64,000 bases of DNA from Agrypnia vestita (Eukaryota > Arthropoda > Insecta > Trichoptera > Phryganeidae): assembly GCA_016648135.1 (NCBI GenBank), contig JADDOH010001519.1, positions 124,001 through 188,000 of the forward strand. The letters are read 5' to 3'. Made by a program: the position numbers and the translations under genes. A model generated the notes under the pieces. The model was not told the origin of the DNA, made no database searches, and saw only the letters and a list, made by a program, of their open reading frames with translations. Of this stretch, positions 41,311 through 51,379 are shown in pieces (the stretch's first letter is position 1; each line of letters opens with the position of its first letter).

Positions 41311-41356
41311 TACAAGACCCTGACGATGGAAAGGTTTTTCTGAAACTTGTTGGTGT
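41311..41356 (+). ncRNA. Second hammerhead-like motif
   Basis: CTGACGA (41320-41326) fits the CUGANGA core and is followed by a hairpin GGAAA-GGT-TTTTC (one G·U pair). GAAA (41342-41345) comes next, then C-TT-G and the triplet GTT. Helix I would be GACC with GGTG, only three pairs. A T·T mismatch sits at the base of helix II. An AT-rich stretch with AATAAG and AATAAT follows. The core boxes are exact but the stems are short, so activity is uncertain. Confidence 0.4.
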
Positions 41357-41850
41357 AATTAATCAAATAAGAGAAGTGGATACATAAATAATACAATCAG
41401 TATTTTTTATTCAAAAAGTTCCGCGATCGATTCCACTAATGTACACCGATCGCGACATTTCACAGAACACGGAAGAGGCCGCAGATAGTGGCAAACTTCT
41501 TCATCAACCTCTTCAAATCGATAACCACACTCCAAACATTACCATCTCCAGGAAGAGGCCTGGGCTGACGTAGATTGCTAAAGGCGACGTTTGCTTCATT
41601 GTTTTTCTTTTTTTTTTCCCGTTATCTTTTGCGGTTCGCCCGAATGCGCGGCTTATTCTAATTTTCGTATTGCAATAATATTGCGTCAGGCATTGTGTGT
41701 GCAATGGCGATTGTGATTACGATTACATATTACGCCGTGATGAAATCTAATGGGCATATCGCAAGGCGGCTTACTACAACACTTTTTATCAACGCCGTTA
41801 GGGAGTTGTTAAAAAAAATTCACGAGTGTTGTGGACTGCTCTGACACACT
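41357..41850. other. No feature recognised
   Basis: Nothing supported beyond an inverted 'CGCGATCGA..GATCGCGAC' word pair near 41425-41455. Confidence 0.4.
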
Positions 41851-41857
41851 GCTCTAA

Positions 41858-42625
41858 AGGTACTGATACACATGCTTATTAGAGCATGCTCATTAGCATG
41901 CTCTAACAACTGTACACACTTGGTCGTTATTAGCTTGCTTATTTTAAGCATGCTCATTCATGAATATGCTCAGAGCTAACAATCAAACACACATGTTTAT
42001 AACTGGCATACTCTTGTCATAGAATAGAGACGCTCTTGTTCAAAATGGAAACTTTGCAAACTGCAATAGGAAATTCAAGTGAACCAATAAATCAAAACAG
42101 TTCCCTAGTTTCGCATTTTTGATTTTAGTTTTTATAATTTTTATTGTAAGATTTGAATCATTATGTCTTTTAATAAAGTTTCATAAACATTATTTCTTGC
42201 TATATTATTTTTACAGAGCGGTGACCGAGTATTCCACAGAAATTCGTGTTTCCTATAATAAGTCACGAAAAATAACGTTTTTTCATCTCCCCAAGACGCC
42301 ATATTTGTTTCATCTATCGCGGACTGAGAAGATCGCATTGATAATCGATACTAGCCGCTAGCCGCGAATGACATTAACATGCTCATAAGCAAGCCTGTTC
42401 ATACATGCTCAAAAGATACCAGAAAATCAAATGAGCATGCTCATAAATCAACCGGCGGTTGATTTTTGAGCGTGCTAGTAATGAGCATGCTCATTATTAG
42501 CAATGTGCCTTCACACATGCTCATTACTAGCAATGTGCCTTCACACGTGCTACTAAATAGCAATGGCTCAAGAAGCTCAATACTGCGCATGCTCACGTGC
42601 CGCTAATGAGCATGTGTATCAGTAC
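41858..42625. mobile_element. PIF/Harbinger-type element H1, copy 3
   Basis: The left end AGGTACTGATACACATGC is preceded by TAA (41855-41857). The right end reads GCATGTGTATCAGTAC and then diverges, so the second TAA is not preserved. Subterminal TGAGCATGC clusters and the interior match 5809-6632, including the minus-strand MADF-like exon. The right half has a local duplication ('CATGCTCATTATTAGCAATGTGCCTTCACA', 42485-42545). Confidence 0.85.
42141..42350 (-). pseudogene. MADF-like exon inside H1 copy 3
   Basis: The minus-strand frame gives SSQSAIDETNMASWGDEKT, then FVTYYRKHEFLWNTRSPLC and KNNIARNNVYETLLKD, in line with 3069-3305. The reading is open from 'MRSSQSA' through the domain and then shifts out of frame. 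Conservation of the LW, C/Y-K-N and R-N-N-V-Y positions across three copies shows the exon came with the element. Confidence 0.55.
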
Positions 42626-42639
42626 ACACTCTAGATACT

Positions 42640-42960
42640 CGTGAATTTGAATGAACAGGAATCTACAGGTTCCTGCCTAAATTATGAGTCGAATATATTT
42701 CAACATCTTCTTGTGCCCTGTCCATTCAACGGATATCTTCGTTCTTCGTTTTTTTTATTACTTTACTGTGGCCCGGAATAGCTATTTTCATGACAGCCCA
42801 ACTTTATAGAAGATAAGATTTATAGAAGATAGCATTGAAAAAAATGCAAAATTATCTCTTTATCTCTATTGCTTATCTCCACAACTATTGATATTGTGAC
42901 AGTGTTCCTGAAACATTTTCGACTCATAATTTAGGCAGAAATCCACCTGTAAAGTATTGT
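42640..42960. repeat. T2-type fragment
   Basis: 'CTACAGGTTCCTGCCTAAATTATGAGTCGAATAT' at the left and 'ATTGATATTGTGACAGTGTTCCTGAAACATTTTCGACTCATAATTTAGGCAGAAATCCACC' at the right form opposed arms of the T/T2 style, with a foreign centre. Confidence 0.55.
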
Positions 42961-43003
42961 GGACTAGCAGCTCTGTTTAATGAAATGTAATAAATGCAAT
43001 ATA

Positions 43004-43315
43004 CAGGGTGTCTCCTAGCTGGTAGCAAAAACTTTGCAGGTGGACTCCTGGCTTGATAATGAGTCGAAAATGTTCAAGTAACCATGACATAATATCAATA
43101 GTTATGGAGATATGCAATAACAAAGTTTGCTTTTTTCAATATTTCCGACTTATTTTTTTCAAAAAATTGAACCATCATTACAGTTACTTATACCGATCAT
43201 TAAAAATTCATTCGCTTCAATACAACTCTCATAACATGATAAAAACCATGTAAGTTACGTTTTCAATTTGTGCAAGGTTTTTATAATGTTTTATTGCTAG
43301 CTTTGAGATACCCTG
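43004..43315. mobile_element. T2 MITE with TA flanks
   Basis: The ends CAGGGTGTCTCCTAGC and GCTAGCTTTGAGATACCCTG are each bounded by TA. The interior is MITE-T-like ('GATAATGAGTCGAAAATGTTCAAG', 'AATATCAATAGTTATGGAGATATGCAA', 'ATTTCCGACTTATTTTTTTC'), but only one arm is present and the termini differ from MITE T. It appears to be a sister subfamily. Confidence 0.75.
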
Positions 43316-43384
43316 TATGCTGGTGATTTAATGTACCATATTTTTAGTGATTTTCAGTCAAACTTTTTAATTTTGCAGTAGTTA

Positions 43385-43540
43385 GGGTCGGTCGTATCAA
43401 CTCGTTTTATAGTAATAATAAATAAATAATAGTTCGTTTAAAGCATAGATTTTTTAGGAAAACGGGTTTGTTTGGTGGAAACGCAAAAACCTATGCCTTA
43501 AACGAAAGATTACTATAAAATAAGTTGGTACAACCAGCCC
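43385..43540. mobile_element. Tourist-like MITE, copy 3
   Basis: The ends GGGTCGGTCGTATCAACT and AGTTGGTACAACCAGCCC are flanked by TTA at 43382-43384 and 43541-43543. The arms carry 'GTTCGTTTAAAGCATAGATTTTTTAGG' and its mirror 'CCTATGCCTTAAACG'. Confidence 0.85.
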
Positions 43541-43543
43541 TTA

Positions 43544-44400
43544 GCATTCGAGACTGATTGTTAAGGATTATTAATTTAACTCAAACCAATGAGAGTAGAC
43601 CCATTAGGCGTGATGACAATATTAAAGAATAAGTGATTTTAGAGAAGAAAATATTTTGAAAGGATTCTAAAAAATGATCCGTATACACATTGAGATTAAA
43701 AAAAAATTCAATCAAATAAAAGTATAAAATTCTGCATACGGTCAGAGCGAATGACGTTACGCCTAAGTAACCATCACCGGGTCTCTGAATTGTTGTCGTA
43801 AATTATTTTATTAAAGAATACATAGTTCAAAGGCAGGCTTTCACGTTGTGGTGACATTATTAATAAATAAATTTATTATAACTCTGTTTACACCAAAGTT
43901 ATAATATATTTATTAATGTTGTCATAAACACAATGCAATGTTTACTTAGGCTTGACGTCACGTAGACGCCATGACAGCTGCGGGCGTTTTTGCGCGAAAT
44001 TAAAAATATGTAGATGAAAATTCGTAAAAACTTAGTTTATTACTGTAATAATGTTATTTTCGGTAATAGTGGTCCTGTGTCTACATTGTGGAAGATTATT
44101 TCGAAATCTTTCATCATTCAATTTTATTCAATTCAATTTATGTATTTTTAATATAACATTTATATCACAATCATATGTTTAATTTGTAAATGTTATAAAT
44201 AAGTGACAAAATATACAAACAACAAAATATCAAACGTATGTAAATTCATTCATGTCAAAGGTGTACATGAGACATGGAACAAATCAATGTCCAGAGTAAT
44301 GTTATTCAGCATAGCAGTAACTCTTCCAACAGGCATAACCATCGGCAGGTTGGTCCTGTATATCAAGCCTATGTGATTTAATCATGTGACCTTAGGGAAT
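43544..44400. other. No gene recognised
   Basis: AT-rich sequence; nothing supported. Confidence 0.45.
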
Positions 44401-44439
44401 TTACCGGAACGAGAATTAATGACTTGACAGAATAATTCT

Positions 44440-44755
44440 CAAAATAAGCTGGATGGACAGAGTTACGAATGAAGATGTTATTGGCTCGGATAAATAAAGA
44501 AAAAGAAGTTATTAAAACAATAAAAATTCGAAAACTTCAATATCTAGGACATGTGATGAGACATCCAGAGAAATACTAGATCTTGCATCTCATAATGCAG
44601 GGAAAGATTACCGGAAGTCGGGGCCCTGGAAGAAGGAGGACTTCATGGCTGAAAAACTTGAGACAGTGGTTTGGCCAGTCTACTGTGGGCTGTTCCGGGC
44701 CGCAGTGAACAAAGTCCGCATAGCCAAAATGATAGCCAACGTCCGGTAAACGGAC
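44440..44755 (+). pseudogene. LINE reverse-transcriptase C-terminal fragment
   Basis: The + frames give MDRVTNEDVL, then RINKEKEVIKTIKIRKLQYL, GHVMRHPEKY-stop and LHLIMQGKITGSRGPGRRRT. It continues SWLKNLRQWFGQ, FRAAVNKVRIAKMIANVR and a stop at about 44749. It matches the family block described at 16330-16625 but is better preserved, with one stop after 'PEKY' and a missing codon or two. 'GAGAAGAAGAAGGAG' directly follows as tail. Confidence 0.85.
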
Positions 44756-45325
44756 AGGGCACGAGAAGAAGAAGGAGAATTAATGAGATTAATGGATCCG
44801 TTTCTTGATCATATTCGTTATTTTCATTTCGCGGTCAGTCTTCCGAGGGTTAAGGCGGTAGGCGTTTAGTTTGCACAAAGTGTTAAATAAAAAGGAGTGT
44901 CTTTTGTTTACCATTGAAGGTTTTAACGGCTGTGCTAACGGACAGCTGAATGGAAGGCGGCGGCACGCTCCATATTCCGCGCCACAACACCTGTCAGCGC
45001 GTCATCGATCCGTGCCGCCCACAATCTGACATCGCCCAAGGTATCATCAGAATTCCAGCGGCGGCTTCTGTACAATTTTGACTATTAAAACAAGCAAGTA
45101 TCACATAATGTGTAGAGAGGAATGAATGAAAATCCGTCCGATTCTCGCTGCTTTAATCACTTCGGTTTATATCGCCACTTAGGTAAGAACTTCGCTCGAT
45201 TATTCGCTTGATTTATCGCTCCGACTGGCCACCCCGGCCGTCGCGGCTCGTGGTCTACTTCGCTGTGATTTCGCGCGGTTACGAACTGTCAACGCGACTA
45301 CTACAACTACCGCGCCGCGGCCGGC
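44756..45325. other. No gene recognised
   Basis: GC-richer sequence at 44930-45060 and 45205-45325; no conserved coding motif. Confidence 0.4.
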
Positions 45326-45330
45326 GCTGT

Positions 45331-45740
45331 ATTTATATCCGAAAATACTGGTATCGAGTCTACTAATTTTTTCTAGTGTTTTAGAGAACGTTCTTGTCAC
45401 TTTTCTGGACGTTTTTAAACGTTTCCCGAAGGTTGTACATCACTCTCGATGGTTACAGGCCGTTCTCGATCCTTCGATTATCTTGAGACAAGTGACATAG
45501 TGCGAGAAATCTACGCACGATTGGAATCCCTCGTAATATGTCACTATGAAACAAAACTATCGAACCCTCTAGTACAATCCGCTATATTCTGGAACATTCT
45601 ACCACACTCTGGATTTGGCTGTAACATTCGAGGAACGTCTAGGACAGTCAGGAGCCGACAGGAACAAGCTACAAACGTGTAGAATGATCTGAAAGTCAAA
45701 ATGTTTCTATAAAAGCGAAGCCGTGTCGCGGCCAGTGAGT
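45331..45740. promoter_or_regulatory. Candidate bidirectional promoter region with HSE-like units
   Basis: A minus-strand TATAAAT (plus 45331-45337) and a plus-strand TATAAAA (45708-45714) face outward about 370 bp apart. An Inr-like CCAGTG lies 26 bp after the plus TATA. The intervening DNA holds a perfect three-unit heat-shock element at 45587-45599 (TTC-GAA-TTC). It also holds pairs at 45386/45391 and 45423/45428 and near-matches at 45463-45478. No heat-shock protein reading frame follows on either side; a LINE relic begins at 45780. It could be a captured promoter, an LTR or chance. Confidence 0.35.
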
Positions 45741-45774
45741 GATTTTTATTTTGACGTTTCTACCGGTGCGAGAT

Positions 45775-45965
45775 TAGCGACAAACCGCGGCGATCGGTGT
45801 TATATACGAGTCGTCAACCAAGTAGCGGGTAGTCGTCCGCATTTGCGTTTCGTCGTTGGCCGGTTTAGGGCAAGCTTCACCGCATTCTTTTGGGCTTCTC
45901 TGAACGTGACCATATCGTAGATGTTTGTTTCTCTTTAGTTTATCCTTTAATTTGGACGATTTCAA
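45775..45965 (-). pseudogene. Short LINE C-terminal relic
   Basis: Minus-strand frames give KRNKHLRYGHVQRSPKE, then after a shift AVKLALNRPTTKRKCGRLPA and TWLTTR. This resembles the 'LRW.GHV.RRP.......L.........GRP..RW' region of insect LINE proteins. It is short and frameshifted, so only the class is suggested. Confidence 0.45.
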
Positions 45966-46402
45966 AGCTACCTCTTATATGCTCGTTTCGAACTCTGTCT
46001 AGAACATTATTCAACCCTAGAAAGATAATCATATTTTGATGTACGTAAAGATAATCTTGCGTAAAATTTACGCATGAGGTTAACTAGGTATTGCGTCAAG
46101 ATTTATTTATTGATTTGAATAAACCAATCGGTATTTTATATTTACACATAGTCTGCTTGCAAAGTTTCGGCTCGATTGGATCACGGGAAAAGGGTTAAAA
46201 ATCGATCCAAAGTTTTTTCGTCAGACAAGCAAGCAATCAGACGCCACAAGTTAAAAGAAAGGGAGTAAAAATAACAAAAACTTTAAACCTCTTTTATAAT
46301 CAACAAAATTTTCGAAATTTTTTTCATTCATTACAAAACACTATTTTTTACTAATAATCAGTCATTTTGACTTATAAACTAAATAATTGGTACATCTTAT
46401 AT
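45966..46402. repeat. Block X (46145-46275, inverted) in otherwise unassigned DNA
   Basis: 46145-46275 is the reverse complement of block X ('AGTCTGCTTGCAAAGTTTCGGCTCGATTGGATCACGGG' to 'AGTTAAAAGAAAGGGAGTAAAAATAA'). The flanks are AT-rich with nothing supported. Confidence 0.7.
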
Positions 46403-46403
46403 A

Positions 46404-46814
46404 CAGGGTGTCCCGTACCTCGACGTCAAGCCGAAATCGGGTGATAGGCCAAGTCATAATGGTTATCAGAAAAATATTTTAAATATATGTCATTTGTTTT
46501 CAAAATTATAAGCATTTAAAAAAATCTACATCCCGTGACGGTCTTTTCACGCCTGTTGCTACAAATCTTTATTTTTCTTCATTTTTTTATTATTATGTAA
46601 TCCTGAATAATGCTTCTGTAAACTTTTGTCCAAAATTCAAAGCCAAGTGCTCCAGCTTGGAAGAAAATGTCACTTTTTGACCACACCAAGTATTCAAAAT
46701 CAATACTTTGCCCAGTTTTAACTGACTGTTTTTATTTTTTTTTTTTAAATATTTTTCTGATAACTATTATGAATCACCTGATTTCGGCTTGACGTAGAGA
46801 TACGGGACGTCCTG
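46404..46814. mobile_element. MITE with CAGGGTGTCCCG ends
   Basis: The left end CAGGGTGTCCCGTACCTCGA with 'CGTCAAGCCGAAATCGGGTGATAGG' is mirrored by 'CACCTGATTTCGGCTTGACGTAGAGATACGGGACGTCCTG' at 46775-46814. TA lies outside both ends. The inversion also covers 'TTATCAGAAAAATATTTAAA' on both sides. The interior is AT-rich and non-coding. The TA target suggests Tc1/mariner mobilisation. Confidence 0.82.
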
Positions 46815-47960
46815 TATAATAGGAACATTCAGAGTCAGATACAACTTTGGCATATACCAACTTAAAAGACACTTAAATGATAATCATGCGTCATTTTGAC
46901 TCACGCGGACGTTATATTTCAAAATTGGTGACACTAACCTCAGCGAAAAGTGCGCCTCACAAAAGTACCAAGCGACGAGTGCGATTCCTACGACGCATAC
47001 AACGCATAGCGACAAATTCGCACTATTTAGAAAAAGAGAGCGATATTTTGAACACGCATGCGTCAATTTTACGCAGACAAATACATAAAAGTAGATTTTT
47101 TGTTTTTCTTTGGCTATGTAACAATTTCTAGACATTTTGTTTGTAGAGTTTATTTAATGTAAATTTGTTACTTATTTTTATACAAATTCGCTACCGGTTT
47201 CGACACGTCCGTGCCATTTACAAGCGTTGTTTAATTTAAACTAACTTAAAATATTAAAGTATGTACAATAATTAGGTGTTGTTAGGTTGGGGTTAGTGAA
47301 TTTGTTTAAAAATAAGTAAAGGACGTATGTTAAATAAACTCTTCAAACAATGGTAGATTTTTTAATACCATCATGGAGTAAATAGTTATCAGATACCTAT
47401 TTCCGTACTTATAAATTCATTTACTCATTTTTAAAATTTTAAACCATATTTTCGGAGAGAGATCGCCTCCATTATTGCCGTACACGTTGCGTCCAGATCA
47501 CAACATTAGCATTATTTTACGAGTTTTTTTCTTTCTAAATTACACTGCGCGAACGGACCATCTGTTTCTATTCGTGGGAACTAATTATTTTGGCAACGGG
47601 CTTTATTGCAAGCTATCTATTGTAATCTTGCCGAATAGAGTGGCCATAAAACGCTATATAATGAGTTGCAACGGGGGAATCGTGTTCTTCAAATGTTGAT
47701 AATGATGAATCTATGGCAAAGAAAGGTTTTTTTAAGTCATTTTCAACAACTCTTTCCGGCGATACGTGAATTATATGGGTCAGAGTCATCACTGCTTTTT
47801 CTTCAAAACGGTAATGTTGCTTCACTCTATAGTCGATTAGTAGATTGCAGATTGTAATCAAATGCAGCAAACTTTTTGAAATATTTTTCTTGTCTGTCTT
47901 GGAAGAATCTCCTACGCATTTCAAGCCAAAAAGGACATGAGAAATCCCATTGACGTATTA
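46815..47960. other. No gene; degenerate hammerhead-like motif at 47184-47230 (minus)
   Basis: The minus strand reads 'ACGCTTGTAAATGGCACGGACGTGTCGAAACCGGTAGCGAATTT'. The hairpin GGCAC-GGAC-GTGTC, then GAAAC-CG-GTA and GCG pairing with CGC have the hammerhead layout, but the first box (CTGANGA) is lost. Several short open frames at 46877-47924 show no family motif. Confidence 0.4.
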
Positions 47961-47964
47961 TAAA

Positions 47965-48275
47965 ATAGTTATTCCCATACTAGCCGGCTTTCATATGTAG
48001 CAAATATTGAATTCAAAGAGAGAACAAATCACATAATCAAGTAATCACGTAAAATCAGGTAATTTGAAGTCACAGTGACTAAAATAACATACTCATTCTT
48101 ACGATAGTGTACGATACTCTGTTCCTTTTCCGCCGGGACTGTTTTCGGCGTAGCTTCACGCCCGATCACAAAGAAGGTCCGTTCGATAACGAATGCAAGT
48201 AAGGCAATTACCTTACTTTTGAGTTACCAAGATTTCACGCTTGTAACGTATCTACAGTTTATTATATCATTGCAA
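47965..48275. repeat. Repeat E, copy 2
   Basis: This is the direct-orientation partner of 38810-39115. It contains 'GGGACTGTTTTCGGCG', which is missing from copy 1. Outside the pair the flanks are unrelated, so the unit is about 310 bp long. Confidence 0.75.
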
Positions 48276-48655
48276 AATCCTATAATGAATCATATTTGAT
48301 ACGCGTTATATGTGTTCGAGCGTTTTAAGTCAGATAGTTACGCTTTTAAGCATCAGTGCCTTAGCATACTTGATACAGATACATCATTTTAATATAAGTA
48401 ACTAACATAAAACGTAATAAATAAAGTAATAATAAAAATTCAAAAGAATAAGTTGCCAGGTGTCTCGAGTTTATTTTTTCATCTTAAACAAAAGCAGACA
48501 TTTTAAACAGAGTGAAAAGGAGCTAGTCCACAATACTTTGCAGGTTGATTCCTTCCTAAATTATCAGTCGAAAATGTTTAAGAATAATGTCCTAGTATCA
48601 ATAGTTAAGGACATAAACGACTTCGAAATTTTAATTATTTTTTCCAATGTTACAT
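48276..48655. other. T2 trace at 48520-48620, otherwise nothing seen
   Basis: 'CTAGTCCACAATACTTTGCAGGTTGATTCCTTCCTAAATTATCAGTCGAAAATGTTTAAG' and 'AGTATCAATAGTTAAGGACATAAACG' are T2-type words. The rest is not recognised. Confidence 0.45.
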
Positions 48656-48659
48656 TTGA

Positions 48660-49188
48660 AATAAGTATTGTATTGTTTTTATAGTGATAAACTCATACAT
48701 CTTCTAAGATATTTAATTTAATGATTTGGCGTACGGGACAAATTTGATCTGTGGAAATTGCTGGAAAGTTAACCATTATAATAATATCTTAGTTATACAT
48801 TTGATGAAATTTTGTAGACAAATATGGTTGGTGTAAGTTATTCTTAAAAGATAGATATATACTACTACTGACTTTTTTGTAGATCATTTAATTTTACACA
48901 ATTCTTTCCTATACGATTTTTTTGTATTTCTAACGGATTAGGCAGCATTTTCCACGAGAGCGCTTTAGCGGCAAATTTTTTCCCGACTTGATTCACTAAC
49001 GCCGTTAATGTATAGCTCCTATAAGTGTTAGTACAATTTTTAATACACAAAAATCTTTCTTGAGAAATGCAGACCATAATAGTAAAATTCGCTTACAAAT
49101 CCGTTCAGCGGTTCTCGAGATTAGCGCGGTCATACAGACGGACAGACGCTCGCCGGGGACTTCCTTTTGTACTGTGTATTGATTTAAT
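48660..49188. repeat. Repeat D, copy 2
   Basis: It matches 32925-33240 and is longer. It contains 'AAATCCGTTCAGCGGTTCTCGAGATTAGCGCGGTCATACAGACGGACAGACGCTCGCCGGGGACTT', a module common at the ends of insect retroposons. The hAT MITE follows immediately. Confidence 0.65.
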
Positions 49189-49196
49189 ATTTACAT

Positions 49197-49786
49197 TAGT
49201 GATGCAACGAATACAAATACGAATATTCGTATTCGCCGAATAATAGATTTTACCAAATATTCGTATTCGCCGAATATCATCACGAATATTAAAAACAAAC
49301 TGTTTTAACTAAACGCAATGCAAATTACGGTTTGACTGTGCACCGTGTATCAACACACCTACCTATTATCGGGGATTCTCCTAACATTGAATGAATGGAT
49401 TTGTTGTTTTCTCAACATAACATGAGTTATTTCGTCTAGTTTTGTTGGGTTATTAATAAGGTTAGCTGCTCATTTCATGTAGTTTTTGTTTTGTAATACG
49501 TATTGTTCGTTCCTCTTGTAAAATAATTTCAAATTAAATCTAATAACACGACCTCTCGTAAGCGTGAAAAAATTGATATTTATTTTCGACCGCTGGGAAT
49601 GTACAAAGGGATAAAATAAATGTTGTGCTTTTTGAACAAAAATTTTCCGGTGGTAAATTTTAATTATTATATCTCTTGCAAAAAAGAACAGTGGCGTATT
49701 ATTTATTACCTTGTTGAATTATTCGTATTCGCCGAATAGTAGGCTTGATATTCGTATTCGTGAAAGTAGTGTTAGTTGCATCACTA
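49197..49786. mobile_element. hAT MITE, intact 590-bp copy
   Basis: TAGTGATGCAACGAATAC and its inverted partner GTTAGTTGCATCACTA are flanked by exact 8-bp duplications of ATTTACAT (49189-49196 and 49787-49794). The subterminal zones repeat ATTCGTATTCGCCGAATA words. No transposase is encoded. Other members are at 33243-34662 (enlarged) and 27475-27796 (right half). Confidence 0.95.
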
Positions 49787-49794
49787 ATTTACAT

Positions 49795-50125
49795 ATCTAC
49801 GTCTATTTTGTCTAATGATATAATAACAAAGTTGTTATCCTAAAATAGAGGGAATACTTTGTTGAAATCAATATTCATGTACGGAAAGTTCGCGTAATAA
49901 ATTCACATTAACTAGAAACGGGCCTTCAGTCCGCAACCAGCCGCAAATACTAGTATTGGATAGAGGTCATCAATTACGATCGTAAAACTCACTTATGGAC
50001 ATGTCGGCTGGATCTCGTTATATTGTTCATAGGTAACTCGCTTTTCGCCCATTCCAAGACGCGGTCAGATGACGTCACGCGAGTTGTTGGGAAAAATTGA
50101 AAGCAAAGTGCGAGAGTAGGAAAGC
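49795..50125. other. No feature recognised
   Basis: Nothing supported. Confidence 0.4.
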
Positions 50126-50129
50126 AAGT

Positions 50130-50573
50130 GAAACGGAGTGGTTCGTTTCAAGTTATGTGTGCAAGTGACAAAGGCGTGGAAATAACTGAAAAGTTTTTTT
50201 TCTCGACTTGGTACGGCCCGGCAGGAGAACACTCGACTGCGGCGGCGATTTTGTTTCCTTGGTTCGCCAGGAATCCCTCCCGGACACCTCCTAGTAAGGC
50301 GAGGGCTGTTGGAACATTCCTAACAGTGTATCCTCACGGGGAGTATAAGCGCACGGCCTTTATACTTTTTCAGCAGCGGTGGGGATTCATTAGCGAATAG
50401 CCGTTTATTTTCTGTTGCTAGGCGGAGTCCCCGGCAGTAAAATTTCTCCGAAAATATGCCGCTTTGGGATGCTTGATAATTTCACAGCCGTGCGGCCGGG
50501 TTTAATGGCTGCCAAGAAATAGCCACAGGTACGGGATTATCGTTTACCTCCGGGTAGACATATCACAAGAAAT
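50130..50573 (-). mobile_element. Candidate solo LTR, copy 2
   Basis: The minus strand starts at about 50573 (TGTGATATGTCTACC...). It carries AAGTATAAAGGCC as TATA word near 50365-50377, then 'GGTGTCCGGGAGGGATTCCTGGCGAACC' and 'GTCGAGTGTTCTCCTGCCGGGCCGTACC'. It is related along its length to 35690-36047. The same caveats apply, as no internal retrotransposon genes are next to it. Confidence 0.4.
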
Positions 50574-50944
50574 AAATATTTAGATGAAAACCCATTTTAT
50601 TGTGATTTATTTTACTCTTAATATAACTAATTAACTAACCATCATAGAATGCCACCCTCTTCCGTTCTGGTACAACCATCTTTGCCTCATACAGTGAAGA
50701 GGGACCCACCACATGCCCAGATTCGTTTCGGCCCTACGCTTTTGCCACCCAAGTCGGCATTTTCTATATGCTTACCCTCCCCGCGCCACTCAAACACGTA
50801 CGGGGCGTCCACACAAAACCGCCTCGCTGTCTACTAGGTGCAAGGGTAAGAAGGGGAAAACATTATTTATTTGTTTATTAAAATACTACAGATGTCTCTA
50901 GCATAGTCCCTTCAAATAAACGAAAGGTTCTCAAATTTAGAACA
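50574..50944. other. No feature recognised
   Basis: A proline-rich-looking open stretch at 50649-50840 is short and has no conserved motif. Nothing supported. Confidence 0.4.
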
Positions 50945-51135
50945 CATATTCAAAAATTTGATAATGTGTGGATGTTCTTACGATGGAATTGGTGACCGTT
51001 GCATTGTGCAGAGTGATCACCTAAGCCAGCTCACGCAGGTTATAAAGCCTGGGCCATCGTATGAAAAAGACTTCCAGACACGTTTCTCACGTAAATAGCT
51101 TCGTCTCTGTGAGACTCCTATAATTTATGGGTCAT
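50945..51135 (-). repeat. MITE B fragment
   Basis: 'TTTGATAATGTGTGGATGTTCTTACGATGGAATTGGTGACCG', 'GTGATCACCTAAGCCAGCTC' and 'AGCTTCGTCTCTGTGAGACTCC' match 7640-7795. Confidence 0.65.
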
Positions 51136-51370
51136 TACGTGTTGCTACTTTAGAACGCGGCATCAAGCTTCGCGTTGCATCGCGCGGGGCTCTCACGGCG
51201 GGCGCGCCTCGATCCCCGTTATCCGTCTTCCTCTTTGTCCGCGCTCGGCCAGAGGCGGCAGACACAATGGCCCCGCGGGTCTGTGTGTCAGCCGGACACC
51301 GAAAATCGATAACCGCTTAACCCGCAAGTCCAGTTTCTTTTCATCCGGCGGGTCGCCGACGCCCGTCGGG

Positions 51371-51379
51371 TATAAATAG
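51371..51379 (+). promoter_or_regulatory. Strong TATA-box word in GC-rich context
   Basis: TATAAATAG preceded by CCGTCGGG and followed by AAGTCCGGCCGAG lies in a GC-rich island (about 51150-51430) in otherwise AT-rich DNA. No downstream reading frame or conserved exon was recognised, so a gene, an LTR and chance all remain possible. Confidence 0.3.

Noticed and set aside
45440..45690. A heat-shock protein gene next to the divergent TATA boxes
   Set aside because: No reading frame on either side shows an Hsp70 or small-Hsp start; downstream DNA is a LINE relic.
50649..50901. Proline-rich short protein
   Set aside because: Two overlapping frames are equally open and neither has a conserved motif.
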